From: Manduca sexta
Taxonomy: Eukaryota; Arthropoda; Insecta; Lepidoptera; Sphingidae
DNA length: 64,000 nt
NCBI RefSeq assembly: GCF_014839805.1
Contig: NC_051130.1
Coordinates: forward strand, 1,674,001 to 1,738,000
Reading direction: 5' to 3'
Shown here: positions 47,176 through 59,620 of the stretch, piece after piece
How positions within the stretch are numbered: position 1 is the stretch's first letter
Layout of the letters: each line of letters opens with the position of its first letter
The notes under the pieces: model-generated
The model's input: only the letters and a program-made list of their open reading frames with translations
Databases searched by the model: none
What the model was told of the DNA's origin: nothing
Made by a program: the position numbers and the translations under genes

Positions 47176-48124
47176 ATGTTCGCGAGCCTTAATAGGCCTC
47201 AATGTGAATTGGCAACCATGAAGTATATATACTTAACTGTGTGCCTAGAGCCGCGGCAAATGTCCGTCCGTGCATGGGCGTGTATTCGGTTTGGAGACCG
47301 AGCGTACAAGAATTGCCTCGGGAGGAACATCCATCCTGAGTTCCCGCGACCTTCAAATCAACGCTGTGATTCCCAGTACGTGGTCTCCAATTTAGAACAT
47401 CCAAATTATTAGCAACTGCCTGGCTTAAAATCTATAGGAATGACGTATTTTATGAACTAAGATATCAAATAGCTTGTTTGATTATTCTTCATGCAATGAC
47501 TCATGTTTCCCAAGTTCTAGCGGCTGAACCAAATTTGATGTTAAATTGAGCATATATTCAATACGTCGACACTCCATAAAAACATTTACCAAAAATATAC
47601 AAGTAGGAACACACTTATTAAGATCGCTGAAACTTGAGCGTTGATTTTCTTTGATTTGATGCGAAAACTTTGAACTTTATTGCGTTATCGGCGTTTCCCA
47701 AACTGTCTGGAGTTTAAGAAATATTGCTTTACTTACATTTAACTTGACGGTACAAATCTTAAGATTGCCATAGGGGAATGGGTAGGGATTCTACGAACTC
47801 AAATGAGCGAATAGATAAATAAATAAATACAGGTGGGTCTTAATCATAAGGCACTGCCGGGTTAAGACAATTTGACAGCAAAGCTTGACTAGGAAGATGT
47901 AAAATCTCGCCATGTTGTATAATATGGTACTACTTCTTGTATTGATAACGTTAACTTTAAAACGCAATAGTGACGCTCCCAAAACATATATTTTATTTTT
48001 CTATGCAGGCTATAAATCTACAGAAATGAAATATTGATAGCGTAGCGAATTTGGTATTCTCGCAAGAAATGGAACTTAGGAATGAATTCCCTGCATCGGT
48101 GTTCCCAGAGTTCTATAACTTGTC
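47176..48124. other. GC-richer retroelement-like DNA, then AT-rich DNA
   Basis: 47190-47410 keeps the GCGAGCC...AATAGGCCTCAATGTGAATT junction of family G and has opposed frames without motif. The rest is plain. Confidence 0.3.
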
Positions 48125-48290
48125 CTTTAAAGCAGTCTTAAAAACAGTGCTTATCTCCCGGTAGACAACGACTTGCTGTACCTCTGGAATTGTAGTCCAT
48201 GAGCGGTTGATGCTGCTTATCATCCGTCCGTCCGTCTTATCAGACGGACCGCTACGTTTGTCTACTAAGGTAATAAAAAGCAAACAAAAA
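48125..48290 (+). repeat. Dispersed repeat, family F
   Basis: GATGCTGCTTATCATCCG, a TCCGTCCGTC run, and CTACGTTTGTCTACTAAGGTAATAAAA. Confidence 0.55.
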
Positions 48291-48794
48291 AAATTGGATA
48301 AACCTTGTTCAGTTCAGTTCGCGTAATACAGTTAATTGGAAATGCTAAAAGAAGCTCACATTTCCTTCATATATAACAACCGCATAGGTGCCGGGAGGGG
48401 GGTGCAAGTAGGTACATATTCACTCTCTGCCCAGAAATAAATCACAAAAATATGTCACTGAATAAATCTACAATAATGGGAAATATCGACCACACAGGAT
48501 TTTTATGATAAAGCATTTTTAAAAACCCACGCGATTTGAATTTGAAAAAAAACTTAACGATATTATAGTATAGTGCGTAGGTGCAAATGCACCTCCCTAC
48601 AACTAATCTTAGCGGTTCGCATGAACAACAGTACTGCCTTCAGGTCCTATCTAACAAAAACAAAAGCAAGGTCTTTATTACGCGGCATCACGAAGCTAAT
48701 GCCGAATCAATTAGGATGGACGGTCAATGATATCGAAGCGACCGTCCCACGTCCGGAATAATAAACTTTACGGGAAATATATTAGGTTGTGTAT

Positions 48795-49205
48795 AGAATG
48801 GCGCTTGGCATAGTGGCAGTATGGAATGTGGGCTGCGAGGTTCTGAGTTAGATTTGGGAATTAAACCGCCGGTCAGGTCGGGCGACATTTTTTTTTGTTA
48901 TTTTTAGGAATTGAGCGGTTTTAGGTGATGAACGCTGTACCAACTACGTAAGCAATACAACTACGCCACCAAAGTCGACACGACTGACGATGCTGAAAAT
49001 ATTTATGAGACTATCAACTTTATCAGATGTTCATCTTAAAAATTGCTTTCCTGGTTCGAAACCCACGTTTCCATTCAATATATTTCCCTTTTTAGCCTAA
49101 AATATTTATCTGAATGAACATAATTAATCATATTTATGTGGGTGGCATGCAAGTCTTGGGTTCATTTCCCAGGCCAGCCAAAATTTGGTGTAGGTTTTTA
49201 TGTCA
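48795..49205 (+). repeat. Cluster of tRNA-like SINE heads
   Basis: ATGGCGCTTGGCATAGTGGC with GGTTCTGAGTTAGATTTGGG (48800-48860), ACTACGCCACCAAAGTCGAC (48960) and TCTTGGGTTCATTTCCCAGG (49155) are worn SINE heads in both orientations. Confidence 0.45.
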
Positions 49206-50432
49206 CGAGTTTACGGTATTGAATCCTCCAGAACATGTCATGATAACATCTAAACTATATCATTTCCACAACTTATCCCAAAAATATGTTTAATCAACCC
49301 GCAATAGAATAAAATAAGTCAAGTGGAAAAAAACAAGGCACGAAATTATATTTCCATTCACCTAAAGCTCAAGTTCTCAAATTTTCGAATTAAAAATCAT
49401 TATTCTTTATCGTTGAATGTCATTCTTGTTAGACTAATCTATCAAACTATCTCATTATGATTGCGCGATGAAAATATCTTTGATTAAAATCTATCAATTT
49501 AAAAAGAAGTTGCAATTGAAATATTACTTTCTTCATAACTTTATTGAATTTTTTTTATCGACTTTTTATGCGTTGAACATCTGGCTTTTTTAACTGTGAA
49601 CGGTATTAATAAGAATTGTAATTAATTACTATTTCATTCTTTTTTCATTATAAACTAACATTTTCTCACAGTTCCGAACGCGTAATTTTTTTTTTTTTTT
49701 TGGGATATCAGCTCCGCTTGATATTTTCTCGAGATGAAATGGCACCTATATTTAAAGTTAGACTTCCGGCAATATATCGGTGAAAACTGTATTCAATTGC
49801 ATGCAGTAGGTTTTGCGAGATATCTATACAAACATACACACAGACAAAACATAATATATAAACAGTTATTTTGACTTCTGTTGGTCTAACAAAGACCTTC
49901 CACATTAGTTTTTCTTCAATTTATATATTGTACAGACATTGGCTTGTAACAATTTTATTGTATGTAAAGATACAGAATACTTCTTCAAATTATTCTCAAG
50001 GCTGCAGCGCGACCAAGTAAATATAAAAAAATGGCACAAACGACATAAAGATGAGTATACATTAGAGCATTTACTTGTAACAGAACGTAGAGCATTCGCC
50101 GTTTTATAGTTTATCGAACCGCACTTAGAACACGACGCTCGTGGTTTGTAGCATTTTTTAAAGCGTAGGCATAAGCGCGGGCGCAATGCACACGGCATAC
50201 AGCAGACAGCACTAGCGACCTGTAGGTCCAACGTCCAACAAAAGTGCACACAAAGTAGAAAGAAATGTTGTAGACTGACTTGCCTTGAGCATTACGTCGA
50301 ACACAGCGTCGAGCATTCGCAGGAATGGTACGTTACATGAGAATTCTTTTGGAAACTAAGATTTTGCCTGTCTTATACTATTCGTAAGAACGTTATATTA
50401 TACGCATTTGCCGCTAAGTGCCGCGCAACAGT
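49206..50432. other. Non-coding DNA with Helitron-like relic and a MITE-like edge
   Basis: 49682-49700 is a T tract; 49702-49915 matches the 33787 and 34220 relics. The 114-codon minus frame 49905-50249 is Cys- and basic-rich but has no motif and a repeat-like flank. 50400-50432 has the GCCGCTAAGTGCCGCGCAAC block found at 63512. Confidence 0.35.
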
Positions 50433-50585
50433 CTTTTTTATTTATTGTTTCTAATGACGAGACGAGGTTGCCGTTCGCCTGATGGTAAGCGATACTACTT
50501 CTTGAATTACAAAGTATTGTTTGGTATTCCACTGCGCTCGCCATCCTGAGACATGAAATGTTAAGTCTTATTATGTCCAGCAGGC
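50433..50585 (-). repeat. Metulj-like SINE, truncated
   Basis: TAATGACGAGACGAGGTTGC, CTTGAATTACAAAGTATTG, CGCTCGCCATCCTGAGACA. Confidence 0.7.
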
Positions 50586-51154
50586 TTACCTTGCCGCGCG
50601 ACTAATTTGTGATACTGAAAAATCTATTAGTGTAAATTCCGTTAATCTTGAGCGCTATACGTTCGGCAACATCTTTACGCAGGCATAACCGCGAGCAATA
50701 ATTAGTGTAAGTTATTACTGACAAATATTTATTGAAAATAATGAGCCGCTATAATTAGAATGTTTTCTTTGAGGAAAAAATGGAGGTGGGTGTAAATTTT
50801 CATTTTCGCGTCACCTTTTGTAGACATGGATTTATGTCTCCGAAAATATCATGCCTCAGGCGAGCACCTTCAATAGACTAGAAAACGGCCTTTTACAAAA
50901 GTCGGATTTATTTCAGTGTAATTCAGTTATTCATATTTTCAGGTATAGTATTATTGACAAAGCGGTATTACTTACACAAAACGACTCTTCCATTGGACAT
51001 TTGAGTCCAATTTCGTGTTATTTTCACGCTGGTTTTATGTGAGGCTATATTACTTCAACCAACCCACGTAATAATGAGAATTCCAACTCTTTATTATATA
51101 TTGCGCACAGCCCAGCACGAGCTTCCACTACTACTGAGAGCGATTTTTTTTTGA

Positions 51155-51335
51155 TATCGCAACCTGGAATCCCTCAGCTTAGCGACTGCAGGGTCCTGGA
51201 GGAAAGTTGGGAGGAGTGAGCTGGGAAGGAAGTGTGGGAGAAGGATAAGGAAACCTCTTAGGATGGGAGGAGGGCAGAAGGCAAAGAACTGTTCGCGAGC
51301 CCTTATAGGCCTCAATGTGAATTGACAATTGTGTG
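51155..51335 (+). repeat. Repeat family G, third copy
   Basis: GGTCCTGGAGGAAAGTTGGG, AAGTGTGGGAGAAGGATAAGG and AGGCCTCAATGTGAATTGAC match 46896-47215. A 131-codon minus frame (51094-51489) crosses it and is not a gene. Confidence 0.6.
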
Positions 51336-51687
51336 AGTGTGAATGTGAAGTGTGAATTATCATATATGTATTCCTCAGAATAATATCATTTACCATTAAC
51401 AATAATTGATTAACAATCCCAGCAATAATATAAACATTTCCACAGACTACCGCTAATGTAAACCAACCGATGTCATTGCCCCACAACAATATACATTATA
51501 TCCTCGTATTTGGACCTTTGCGGTCGCATTATAATTTCGGAACGTTTTACGTTCATGTGACTCGCAGTTAAGAGGCGTTGGACTGTCAAATACTGTGGGC
51601 AAAAGGGATTAGGTGGCGAGCCTTGTGGGCAATTAAATGCATAACTGAAGTTTTATTGTATTTATTTTACTACACTTTACATACAAA

Positions 51688-51737
51688 GAGTATAAAGGCG
51701 GACTTAATGCCGAACGCATTCTCTACAAGTCAACCTT
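51688..51737 (+). repeat. LINE 3' tail remnant
   Basis: AGTATAAAGGCGGACTTAATG and CGCATTCTCTACAAGTCAACC, the inverse of 29753-29805. Confidence 0.55.
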
Positions 51738-51829
51738 ATAATAATATAATGTTATATAATAATGATAGGATAAAAATATTCAGTGATGGTATTTGTGACA
51801 CCTTTTCCTATAAAAACAAAGGGCGTTTG

Positions 51830-52225
51830 ACAGACCGGGCTACTTTGACCGGGCGGTCAACCATTCGAACCCGCTCATTAGAACAAACTCGATGTACACT
51901 GCATTCGACTGCGCGAAATGGAGACATCCGTGTTCAGTTCTTACAGACCCAGAGGACGATATAACTCTGGCTATTCGCAGTGAGCACGAGCGTCTAAAGC
52001 TCATACACTCAACAAGACTGCAGTTCCGTCCTCGCCGCCAAGGACCTCGCCGCGTTCAGCGTCCCCTCGACTCTTCTGACAGTTCCGGCCCACTAGCCGA
52101 CGATGACACTAGGTAGACTATAGATCACTTCACATGCCGTGAACACCCATAATCGCTGATGTCTTATCTTCTCCTAGTGATCGTTCTGAGCCGATTCGTG
52201 ACCCGTTTGTATGTCGCCCTCAGCA
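51830..52225 (+). repeat. GC-rich retroelement-like segment
   Basis: About 400 bp well above local GC, with CGAAATGGAGACATCCGTG, AACAAGACTGCAGTTCCGTC and CACTAGCCGACGATGACAC. The frame 51892-52116 in it reads basic- and Ser-rich without a known motif. Base composition sets it apart as inserted DNA, likely from a retroelement. Confidence 0.4.
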
Positions 52226-52935
52226 TGGTATATTTTTCAATGATTTCGAGTGCTTAAAGCACTCAGCCCAAAGCCCGGTGTTTGTATAAGCCATGCCAGG
52301 TTAACAAACGTAGTCAAGTTAAAAAATGACAGACCAGTTTGGTCATTGACAGTCGTATCGGTCGGTTGGTTGGTGTATATTTATGAAAGTGTATGTATAT
52401 TTACTTTAATCAAAATCGCTTCAGTTTCTAATATAGTTTACATTTTATTACGTAGAATATTAAGCGGAGCCGAGAATAAATGGTAGTAGTTTATATTTTA
52501 CCCGCTTTATTACCCTAGACAGTTGATCTCAAATAAATAATAAAAAACATCTCCCGCGTAAACAGGCTTATCTGAAAAAAATAATATTTCTATCAAATTC
52601 TAGGCTGCCATGGTACATCTACGAAAATAATTAAAATTGACGAAACCAAATTTCAATACCGAAGTAAATTAACTCTGAATCGCGATTGTAATTATGGGTT
52701 CTACAATTCATCTCTACGGTTGTCTAAAATAATTACTTTGTAATTTCTTTTATCTGTCATCTTGTGGAATAGAAATCTAGTTATTTATCTCAGCGTACTT
52801 TAAATTGTATTTTTCATTAATTTAGGCTTTAAGGTTGAATGGTCTTTGCCCGACTTCGAACTGTTTTCAATTTAATCATCATTCCAAATTTAAATTCTCC
52901 AATAGTTTTAAGCTTAGGAGATAGCAATGGTATCA
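52226..52935. other. AT-rich non-coding DNA
   Basis: The plus frame 52250-52486 has no motif. Nothing else recognised. Confidence 0.4.
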
Positions 52936-53219
52936 TCACTACATAGTATAAAACAAAGTCGCTTTCTCTGTCCCTATGTGTGCTTAAATCTTTAAAACTA
53001 CGCAACGGATTTTTTTAATAGATAGAGTGATTCAAGAGGAAGGTTTATATGTATAATAATAACATCCATTAAATAGTGGAGAAATATTGTTATTTTGTTA
53101 TGTTATATCCGTGCGAAGCCAGAGCGGGCCGCTATGTTTTTATATACAACGTTCACAGTTTTTCTGTAGTGTATTTAGTATCAGCACTGTACCCGTGCGA
53201 AGCCGGGGCGGGTCGCTAG
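52936..53219 (+). mobile_element. Non-autonomous Helitron, copy 2
   Basis: Starts TCACTACATAGTATAAAAC after A and ends GGGTCGCTAG before T. Nearly identical to copies 1 and 3. Confidence 0.85.
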
Positions 53220-53577
53220 TAGTTAATATTATGAATTACGAACATTAGCAAATTGTACAAACCTCGTGGAATTTAACTATTCCAAAATTAACGTGAGCCA
53301 ACAAGATTTAAAATATGCTAATCTAGCAGCACCATTCAAATAAATTACAAATCCTTACTTCCTAGTATTTTATTCGGGGATAAAAGGCGAGTGTATACAT
53401 CATTTATGTACAGTCAGCCATAGAAATAGCTGAATAAATTGAATATTACAAATTGCCTTTAAACTTTTGTATAATTATTTTTAACAAGATATTCAGACGA
53501 AAGTACCGGCACTGCAATTTTATAGAAGTGTCAAGCGAAGTATGACAAACAGATGTCGTTTTAATCGCATTACTCAC

Positions 53578-53684
53578 CACTAGACGGCCTGGTGACACAG
53601 ACCGGCACGCCATCTGCCGTCAATAGTAATAACTCCTCCGTTAAGGCCTTCGTGAAGTAACACGTGTTCAGCCAGTATTTTAAT
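53578..53684 (-). other. Candidate internal exon, 107 bp
   Basis: Read on the minus strand, CAATAG precedes 53684 and G|GTGAGT follows 53578, so both splice signals are good. The frame with one leading base gives LKYWLNTCYFTKAL, then EELLLLTADGVPVCVTRPSS. GC content is above the flanks. A second frame is also open for most of the length, which weakens the case, and the sequence could equally be a conserved lepidopteran repeat; no partner exons were found. Confidence 0.2.
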
Positions 53685-53744
53685 CTATTGAGTTTGAATT
53701 TAAAAAAAGAACGCCTAAATTTTGTTGTGTCGTATACTCGCATT

Positions 53745-53880
53745 CATGCCTTTTACGCAACTGGTGTATTCACTTTCCACCGTCTGTATTCCGTCCCATG
53801 ATGTGATAGGGAGCAAGCCCTTCGGCATATCCAGCACATATTCCTGACTCCGGGCTGATACTGAGTATAAAAACCTAATA
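53745..53880 (-). repeat. SINE family B fragment
   Basis: ATTCACTTTCCACCGTCTGT, CCCATGATGTGATAGGGAGC and GACTCCGGGCTGATACTGAG. Confidence 0.65.
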
Positions 53881-56266
53881 TCACAAATTTATTGAGATTC
53901 TAGTGTATTTACACCAACTTTAGGACAATGTCTTATCTTCTCTGTGATAGTATCGTTCGGCAGTATATTACGCAAGGGGTGGTAAAAATCACTTTAATTT
54001 ACAACGAAAAACCCTTACATCTACCAATTTGAATTAAATGCAAAACGAAAAACAATTTGTAATTATCATCAATGAAAAATTATAAATATATATAAATAAA
54101 ATTACTTGAAGTTTTGAATCTGCTGTTTCTTCTTAATTTTTTTGTGATCGACTATCGCATCTTAAGCTAAATCTTGAAACATAATAATTAATTCCAAACA
54201 AGTCTTTAATCAAGTTCATTTTTGTTTTGAAATACAATCATTAATTTATCAAACAAATATTCCATTGCATCTGCACAAATTTTTTATTCATTATTAGTAC
54301 CTACACAATTAACCTGAATCGACTTCGGAAACGAAACAGAATGAAAAAAACGCTAACAAAATGACTAACTATGCTAAGAGTCTAGACAGAGTGGTTCAAG
54401 TGGGTCCTAGGTGCCGTAATTATGCCTTGGGGTGTCAAGAGTGGGAATTCTTAGAAACTCGAGACAGTGTCATTTACAAAACGTCATAAGTTCACTATGA
54501 TTGTTGCCGTTTTTAGAGATCCCCTAGTGGGGAAATGTTTTCATTTGCATTGTAAAACGAACTCATGTGTATTACAAAATGCATAAATCCGTTAAAAAGT
54601 ACATATTATTTTCCATATACAATGCTAACAATCGCCATTCATGGCTGTATGATCTAAAATTCCTCTGCTTAATCTGCAAAAAAATAATTAGTAGAATAAT
54701 GAGTTTTAAATTGGCACCCAATCACCGTTCCATTTTTAAAACATAGATTCAATGTTGTTTAACAATAAAACGTTCGTCCATTCACATGATTTTAATTAAC
54801 TGTTCCATATTTAAATCGTGTACTCGCAATCCAATCAGGCTAATAAAAAGTATGTCACAAACGACTTAACGTCAAATCTAACGCCATAATCTCGTAATTG
54901 CAAGGTGCTATACATTTTTCCACGTGACGCTATAGCATGTAAATAGAACCGAGTGGAGGCACTTCTCTCGGCTTGACACCGCCAGCTTTTAGGACTCGAG
55001 TGGCGCGCGCCGTGCCAACGGGAATTTTACACTGCATTTACTCTGTCCAATGGATTTTCAAACCGACTCGTGTGAAAAATGATACGGGTTTTCTGAGTTT
55101 TGTGTAATTGTAAAATACGCGTTGAAACGCTGGCCGAATACTGATAAATGTTAAACTAAACCACTGGATTGATTTGGATGAAATTTGATAAATTGATAGG
55201 CGAGGCCCTTAATTCATAGACCTTTAAATATAATTTAAGAAGTAAATATACGGATGAATCAGCAAGCAAAATTAAAATCGCCTAAATAATATATCTTATT
55301 AAATGACAAAATGCGGACATGGTCTGCAGTTTAGTGAATTCATATAGCACCAACAGAGAATTCATAAAGATAATAGTTATGAACTACCCGCGTTTTAGTC
55401 AAAACCGCACCGGGCGGCGCACTCACGGCTTTTATCCTAATGAGGTACATCTCGATTTATTTCTGTGTACGTAGAGTATTGCGTTTATAATAAACAAGGA
55501 ATTGCTCGCTGGTGCGCTCGTGTGCAAGATCTTTCGCTTTGCTAAATTTAGACTAGCAAGTTCTAGCAACAATATTACGCAGGAACTTGCAGATACGAAT
55601 TTCTTGCTGCAATACTTAAATAGTACGTTCCACATGCGATTTGCCTTAAATTTCAAAATACCCAGAAGTCAGCTAAAATGGACTACCGAAGGCGACTTCT
55701 GCAATCTTGCTAATCTAAACCTTAAGTCCAATTCTTTGGATTAAAAAGTAACTTATAAATAATCCAAGACAGTGTGTTAATTAGATCCAAATTCGTTGTG
55801 GTTTCTACGTTTACCGCTTATAACGATAATCGGTACATTTTCATAAACTTGCGCATTTATAATACCTATTAATAAAAATGAAAATAATATTTTCAGAATC
55901 TAATATTGTATTTCGTGAACTGCGTTTTGTGCTCAAAAGTGGGTCCGCTCAACCGGCAATTACCACTCGGTATGAGTATAAAATAGCTTTTGAACTTAAA
56001 AATAAGTAATACGTATTTCTTTTTACCCGACCGCGACGATGCAAGGAAGGTTAATGATTTTAACACCCTATGTACGTGTATCCGTTTTGCGTTCCACTCT
56101 AGCGTCGCTTATACTGAACTGATTTGGATGAAATACGTATTAATTATAGTATGGCTACAGGGTATATCATATTAAACCAGAAATTTGATGTATTTTCCAA
56201 TTGCACGTAACAGAATGGCATTTATATTGTAGGTAAATTTTAAACGCGTGCATTAATTATATTATA
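53881..56266. other. Non-coding DNA with two GC-rich patches
   Basis: 54930-55060 (GGACTCGAGTGGCGCGCGCC) and 55380-55430 (AACCGCACCGGGCGGCGCAC) are isolated GC-rich patches, possibly MITE or retroelement pieces. Opposed frames at 55432-55744 show no motif. Confidence 0.35.
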
Positions 56267-56558
56267 CTAGCGACCCGCCCCGGCTTCGCACGGGTGCATT
56301 ACTGATACTAAATACACTACAGAAAAACTGTGAACGTTGTATATAAAACATAGCGGCCCGCTCTGGCTTCGCACGGATATAACATAACAAAATAACAATA
56401 TTTCTCCACTATTTAATGGATGTTATTATTATACATATAAACCTTCCTCTTGAATCACTCTATCTATTAAAAAAAATCCGTTGCGTAGTTTTAAAGATTT
56501 AAGCATACAAAGGGACATAGGGACAGAGAAAGCGACTTTGTTTTATACTATGTAGTGA
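56267..56558 (-). mobile_element. Non-autonomous Helitron, copy 3
   Basis: On the minus strand TCACTACATAGTATA follows A and GCTAG precedes T. Inverted relative to copies 1 and 2. Confidence 0.85.
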
Positions 56559-58127
56559 TATATTTTTTTATTACCATAGATATGCACATTTATTATAGAC
56601 GGTTGTAATGAAGGTCAGTTTAGTGGTGCAATACCAAGCCTAGAGTCATAGTTATATAATACACAGTAAAGTGAGTTTTCTGCAATTAACACTTGTGAGG
56701 TCATTTGAAGGCAATGTACTACCTCAAGTTACGTACCTATTGTATTATAAGGGGACGAGCGGGATACTTCTGTACATATTAATCTATTAAGTACCACCAT
56801 AGACACAATTACAAAAGATTTATGGATGTATTCCCTAATTGTACACATTTTCAGAATTGGAAAACTCGACAATAAACTCGAATTGTTTTCGCGTGGAACG
56901 TTGTGATCAACGTTTTCGGTACCATTCCACGTTTAAAACAAACAAAAATTATACTACAGTGTTGAATTTCGAATTTCTTGACTTGCGCACACTTGACTTC
57001 TTATGTTGTAATTTTTGTTTTTTTTTTTAATACTCTGCGATATTATAGTGACCGTATTTCTTAGAAACTAAATAAATTAAATATAAAGTATTTTCAGTGT
57101 ACCTGTATTTATTTGATTACAAACTTACTGATCTTACAGACAATTTTTTCGTAATTCAGTCTGTTGCTGCCTACTTTTAATGCTTAGTATCCTATGAATA
57201 ACAAAAAATGTAATCTATATCACGCTAATTACAACGTTATAAATGATTGAATGTTTCACAGATATTCTATAAATATATAGTGTGGGTGGTGCTTAACGGC
57301 TCATTGCAAGTGGCCCTCTGACGCACTCCGCTGGCCACCCAACTAGTGATGTGGCGCAATCGTTATCGTAGATGTAAAAGTTTGTATGTTTGTTAGAAGC
57401 GAATGGATAAACCGTCTTAGATGAGATTTGACATATATGGATGAAATAAGTTTCTTTGTCTGGGAAGAGTGAAATGGAATTTAATTCCAGAAATTTATTG
57501 GCACGTTGGCGGGACTGTAGCAATTCATAACTCCATCTGTATGACGCCAATGCCATCTATTTATCGTCGCAAAAAAATCAGATAAAAATTTCTTTATTTC
57601 CCATACCTGCAACTTACCCGAATGAAAAGAAGGTAATCCAAGGCATGGTCTACCCATATGCCAAATTTCACCAAAATCCGTTCACTTGTGAGAACATTTA
57701 CTTCTATGACGCGTCTATACATCCAAAATTTTCGAAATTTCCAAAAGTTTCGCATTTAAAATATTTGTAAGATAAAAAGTAAGAATTAGGCAACATATTT
57801 GCAGTGATGAGAATTGTGTATGTTACCAGAACAGAACAATGGCATAGTTTTCTAGATTAGCATAAACGCATTATAACTTCAGACATAAATATCGAAATGT
57901 CTTTGAAAATATCGTACGTCAAAAATTTATAACGGTCTCGGCCGATATCAGTAAATTAATTCGTAAAATAAACCAATTATTATTAAAAACTTATACGTAA
58001 GCATAACGATCAAACTTCATCCTATTTGAGCAGTTTCCGTAATCTATGTACTTAAATCTAATCGTTCACTCATTTTGAATAAATCAAATTACAACGAATT
58101 AGTTTCGTTTATGTTATAGTCAAAATC
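56559..58127. other. Non-coding DNA with a transposon-like block
   Basis: 57293-57740 (GCCACCCAACTAGTGATGTGG, CCAAATTTCACCAAAATCCG) looks like a Helitron-type or other non-autonomous element; the 87-codon minus frame in it is not a gene. Confidence 0.35.
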
Positions 58128-58205
58128 TTATATGTCTTAGAGTGACGAGCGCAGTTCATTCATTAGGTGTAGCATACGCGTCTCATCATTCAATATCAAT
58201 AGAGA
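58128..58205 (+). repeat. Metulj-like SINE remnant
   Basis: ATGTCTTAGAGTGACGAGCGCAG with a deletion, then CGTCTCATCATTCAATA. Confidence 0.5.
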
Positions 58206-58307
58206 AACAAAATATTATTAAAAACATGGTACACTTTCCTAAATAAAATAATAGAAAAAACAATTGTATCATTTTTCTCCTCTCTTTATCATGTCTTTAC
58301 CTTAAAC

Positions 58308-58625
58308 TGATTTTGAAAAGAGCAACACCAGAGTTTCTTGCCTGTTCTTCTCAGAGGCCTTATTCTCTATCCCGCACGTTATTTTAACAGTGTGTAACAA
58401 GCACGTAACACAACGCATCATGTTTAGGACTATAGAAATTTGGCTTACAGAATACCATTCCACGGTCATTTCTCAAAGATAACATCACACGGCCGCGTTA
58501 CGCGTTTACACTATCATACAGAATAAGGGCCCAGGTGAGAACTTTCCGAACTGGTGGTAGAGTTAATATTGACGGAATCCAAATAATGTATAACATTTTA
58601 CGGATTCAAATAAATCATTTAATTT
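58308..58625 (+). repeat. Dispersed repeat, family E, split by a MITE
   Basis: AGCAACACCAGAGTTTCTTG precedes and CCGAACTGGTGGTAGAGTTA follows the insertion; these are contiguous at 1-150. Confidence 0.8.
58356..58532. mobile_element. 177-bp MITE nested in family E
   Basis: Ends GGCCTTATTCTCTAT and ATACAGAATAAGGGCCC are imperfect inverted repeats; the target site around CTTCTCAG/GTGAGAAC is that of family E. Confidence 0.75.
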
Positions 58626-59149
58626 CAAAAGAATCATCGAAACACTTTCGACACACTCACATCCCTAGTTCCGGAGAGGAATTCTGAAAATTTGCACGCC
58701 ACACATTTTACGCCGGCCGGCCAGCCCGGCGGTCGGCTCAATATCCGATCTGGAACTCCGGACTTTGTTGCGAGGGTCACAGTCTCAATGTTCGCTAAGT
58801 GATTAGTTGTGGACTTTATATGAACTAGTAGTATATAATAATACCGGAAGGTACCCCTCACACGAATATCTTGCATGTCCTTGATGAAAACGTTTGATTA
58901 TTGTATGGTCAAAATAGCAAACGAAACATTAACTATAGAGTGAAATGTTTGTTACGATTACAAGTCTATTATATACTATTCCATTGGTGGGTATATACTA
59001 CTGTAAGGGTTTAGGTATGACTACGCTGTCGATATTTTAGCCATAAGACCACATTTTGTCGCCTCAATGATTCATATTTGTATTTATTCTTCTGTAGGTA
59101 GTGTACAATAAAGTGCTTCATTTGTTACTTGTTCAGGCGCGCCTATTGT

Positions 59150-59425
59150 AGGCAAACTGCACACACATACACACAAACTCACGCCTTTTATCCCCAAAGG
59201 TCTATACCTATGCAGAGACGCAACTGGTACACCCACTTTCCACCGTGTGTATTCCGTCCCATGATGTGATAGGGGTCAAACCTATCGCCATATAAGGCAC
59301 AAATTCCAGATTCCAAGCTGATACTGAGCAGAACTTAACATCATTTTGCCCGACCCGGAGACCGAACCCGAGACCTCAGCACTAAAGTTTCAATATACAA
59401 CTACGCCACTAAGGCAGTCCTTCCA
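59150..59425 (-). mobile_element. SINE family B, near full length
   Basis: Minus-strand head with CTTAGTGGCGTAGTTG and GGTCTCGGGTTCGGTCTCC (box-B-like), then GGTTTGACCCCTATCACATC and AAAGGCGTGAGTTTGTG. The 65-codon minus frame at 59390-59587 starts in it and is not a gene. Confidence 0.65.
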
Positions 59426-59620
59426 AAATTGTGTGATGTAGTTTTCCTCGTGAACTATCTTGTCTCCGTTAAAACGAGCGATAATTGACAAAGAATGACA
59501 TGAACTATGCAATACCACCCGAAATTTGAATTCCAAAGCGGAGTACTGCACTGTGGCTTTCAACCCGAGATATATTAAGTCTCGCACGCTCAGTAATTAC
59601 ACTGACTATTGTCAGTCTAT

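Noticed and set aside
49905..50249. 114-codon Cys-rich minus frame
   Set aside because: Cysteine pattern is irregular and the flanks are repeat-like; no family recognised.
51094..51489. 131-codon minus frame
   Set aside because: Crosses repeat family G and has no domain.
51578..51964. 128-codon plus frame
   Set aside because: Joins a LINE tail remnant to a GC-rich repeat segment; composite of unrelated pieces.
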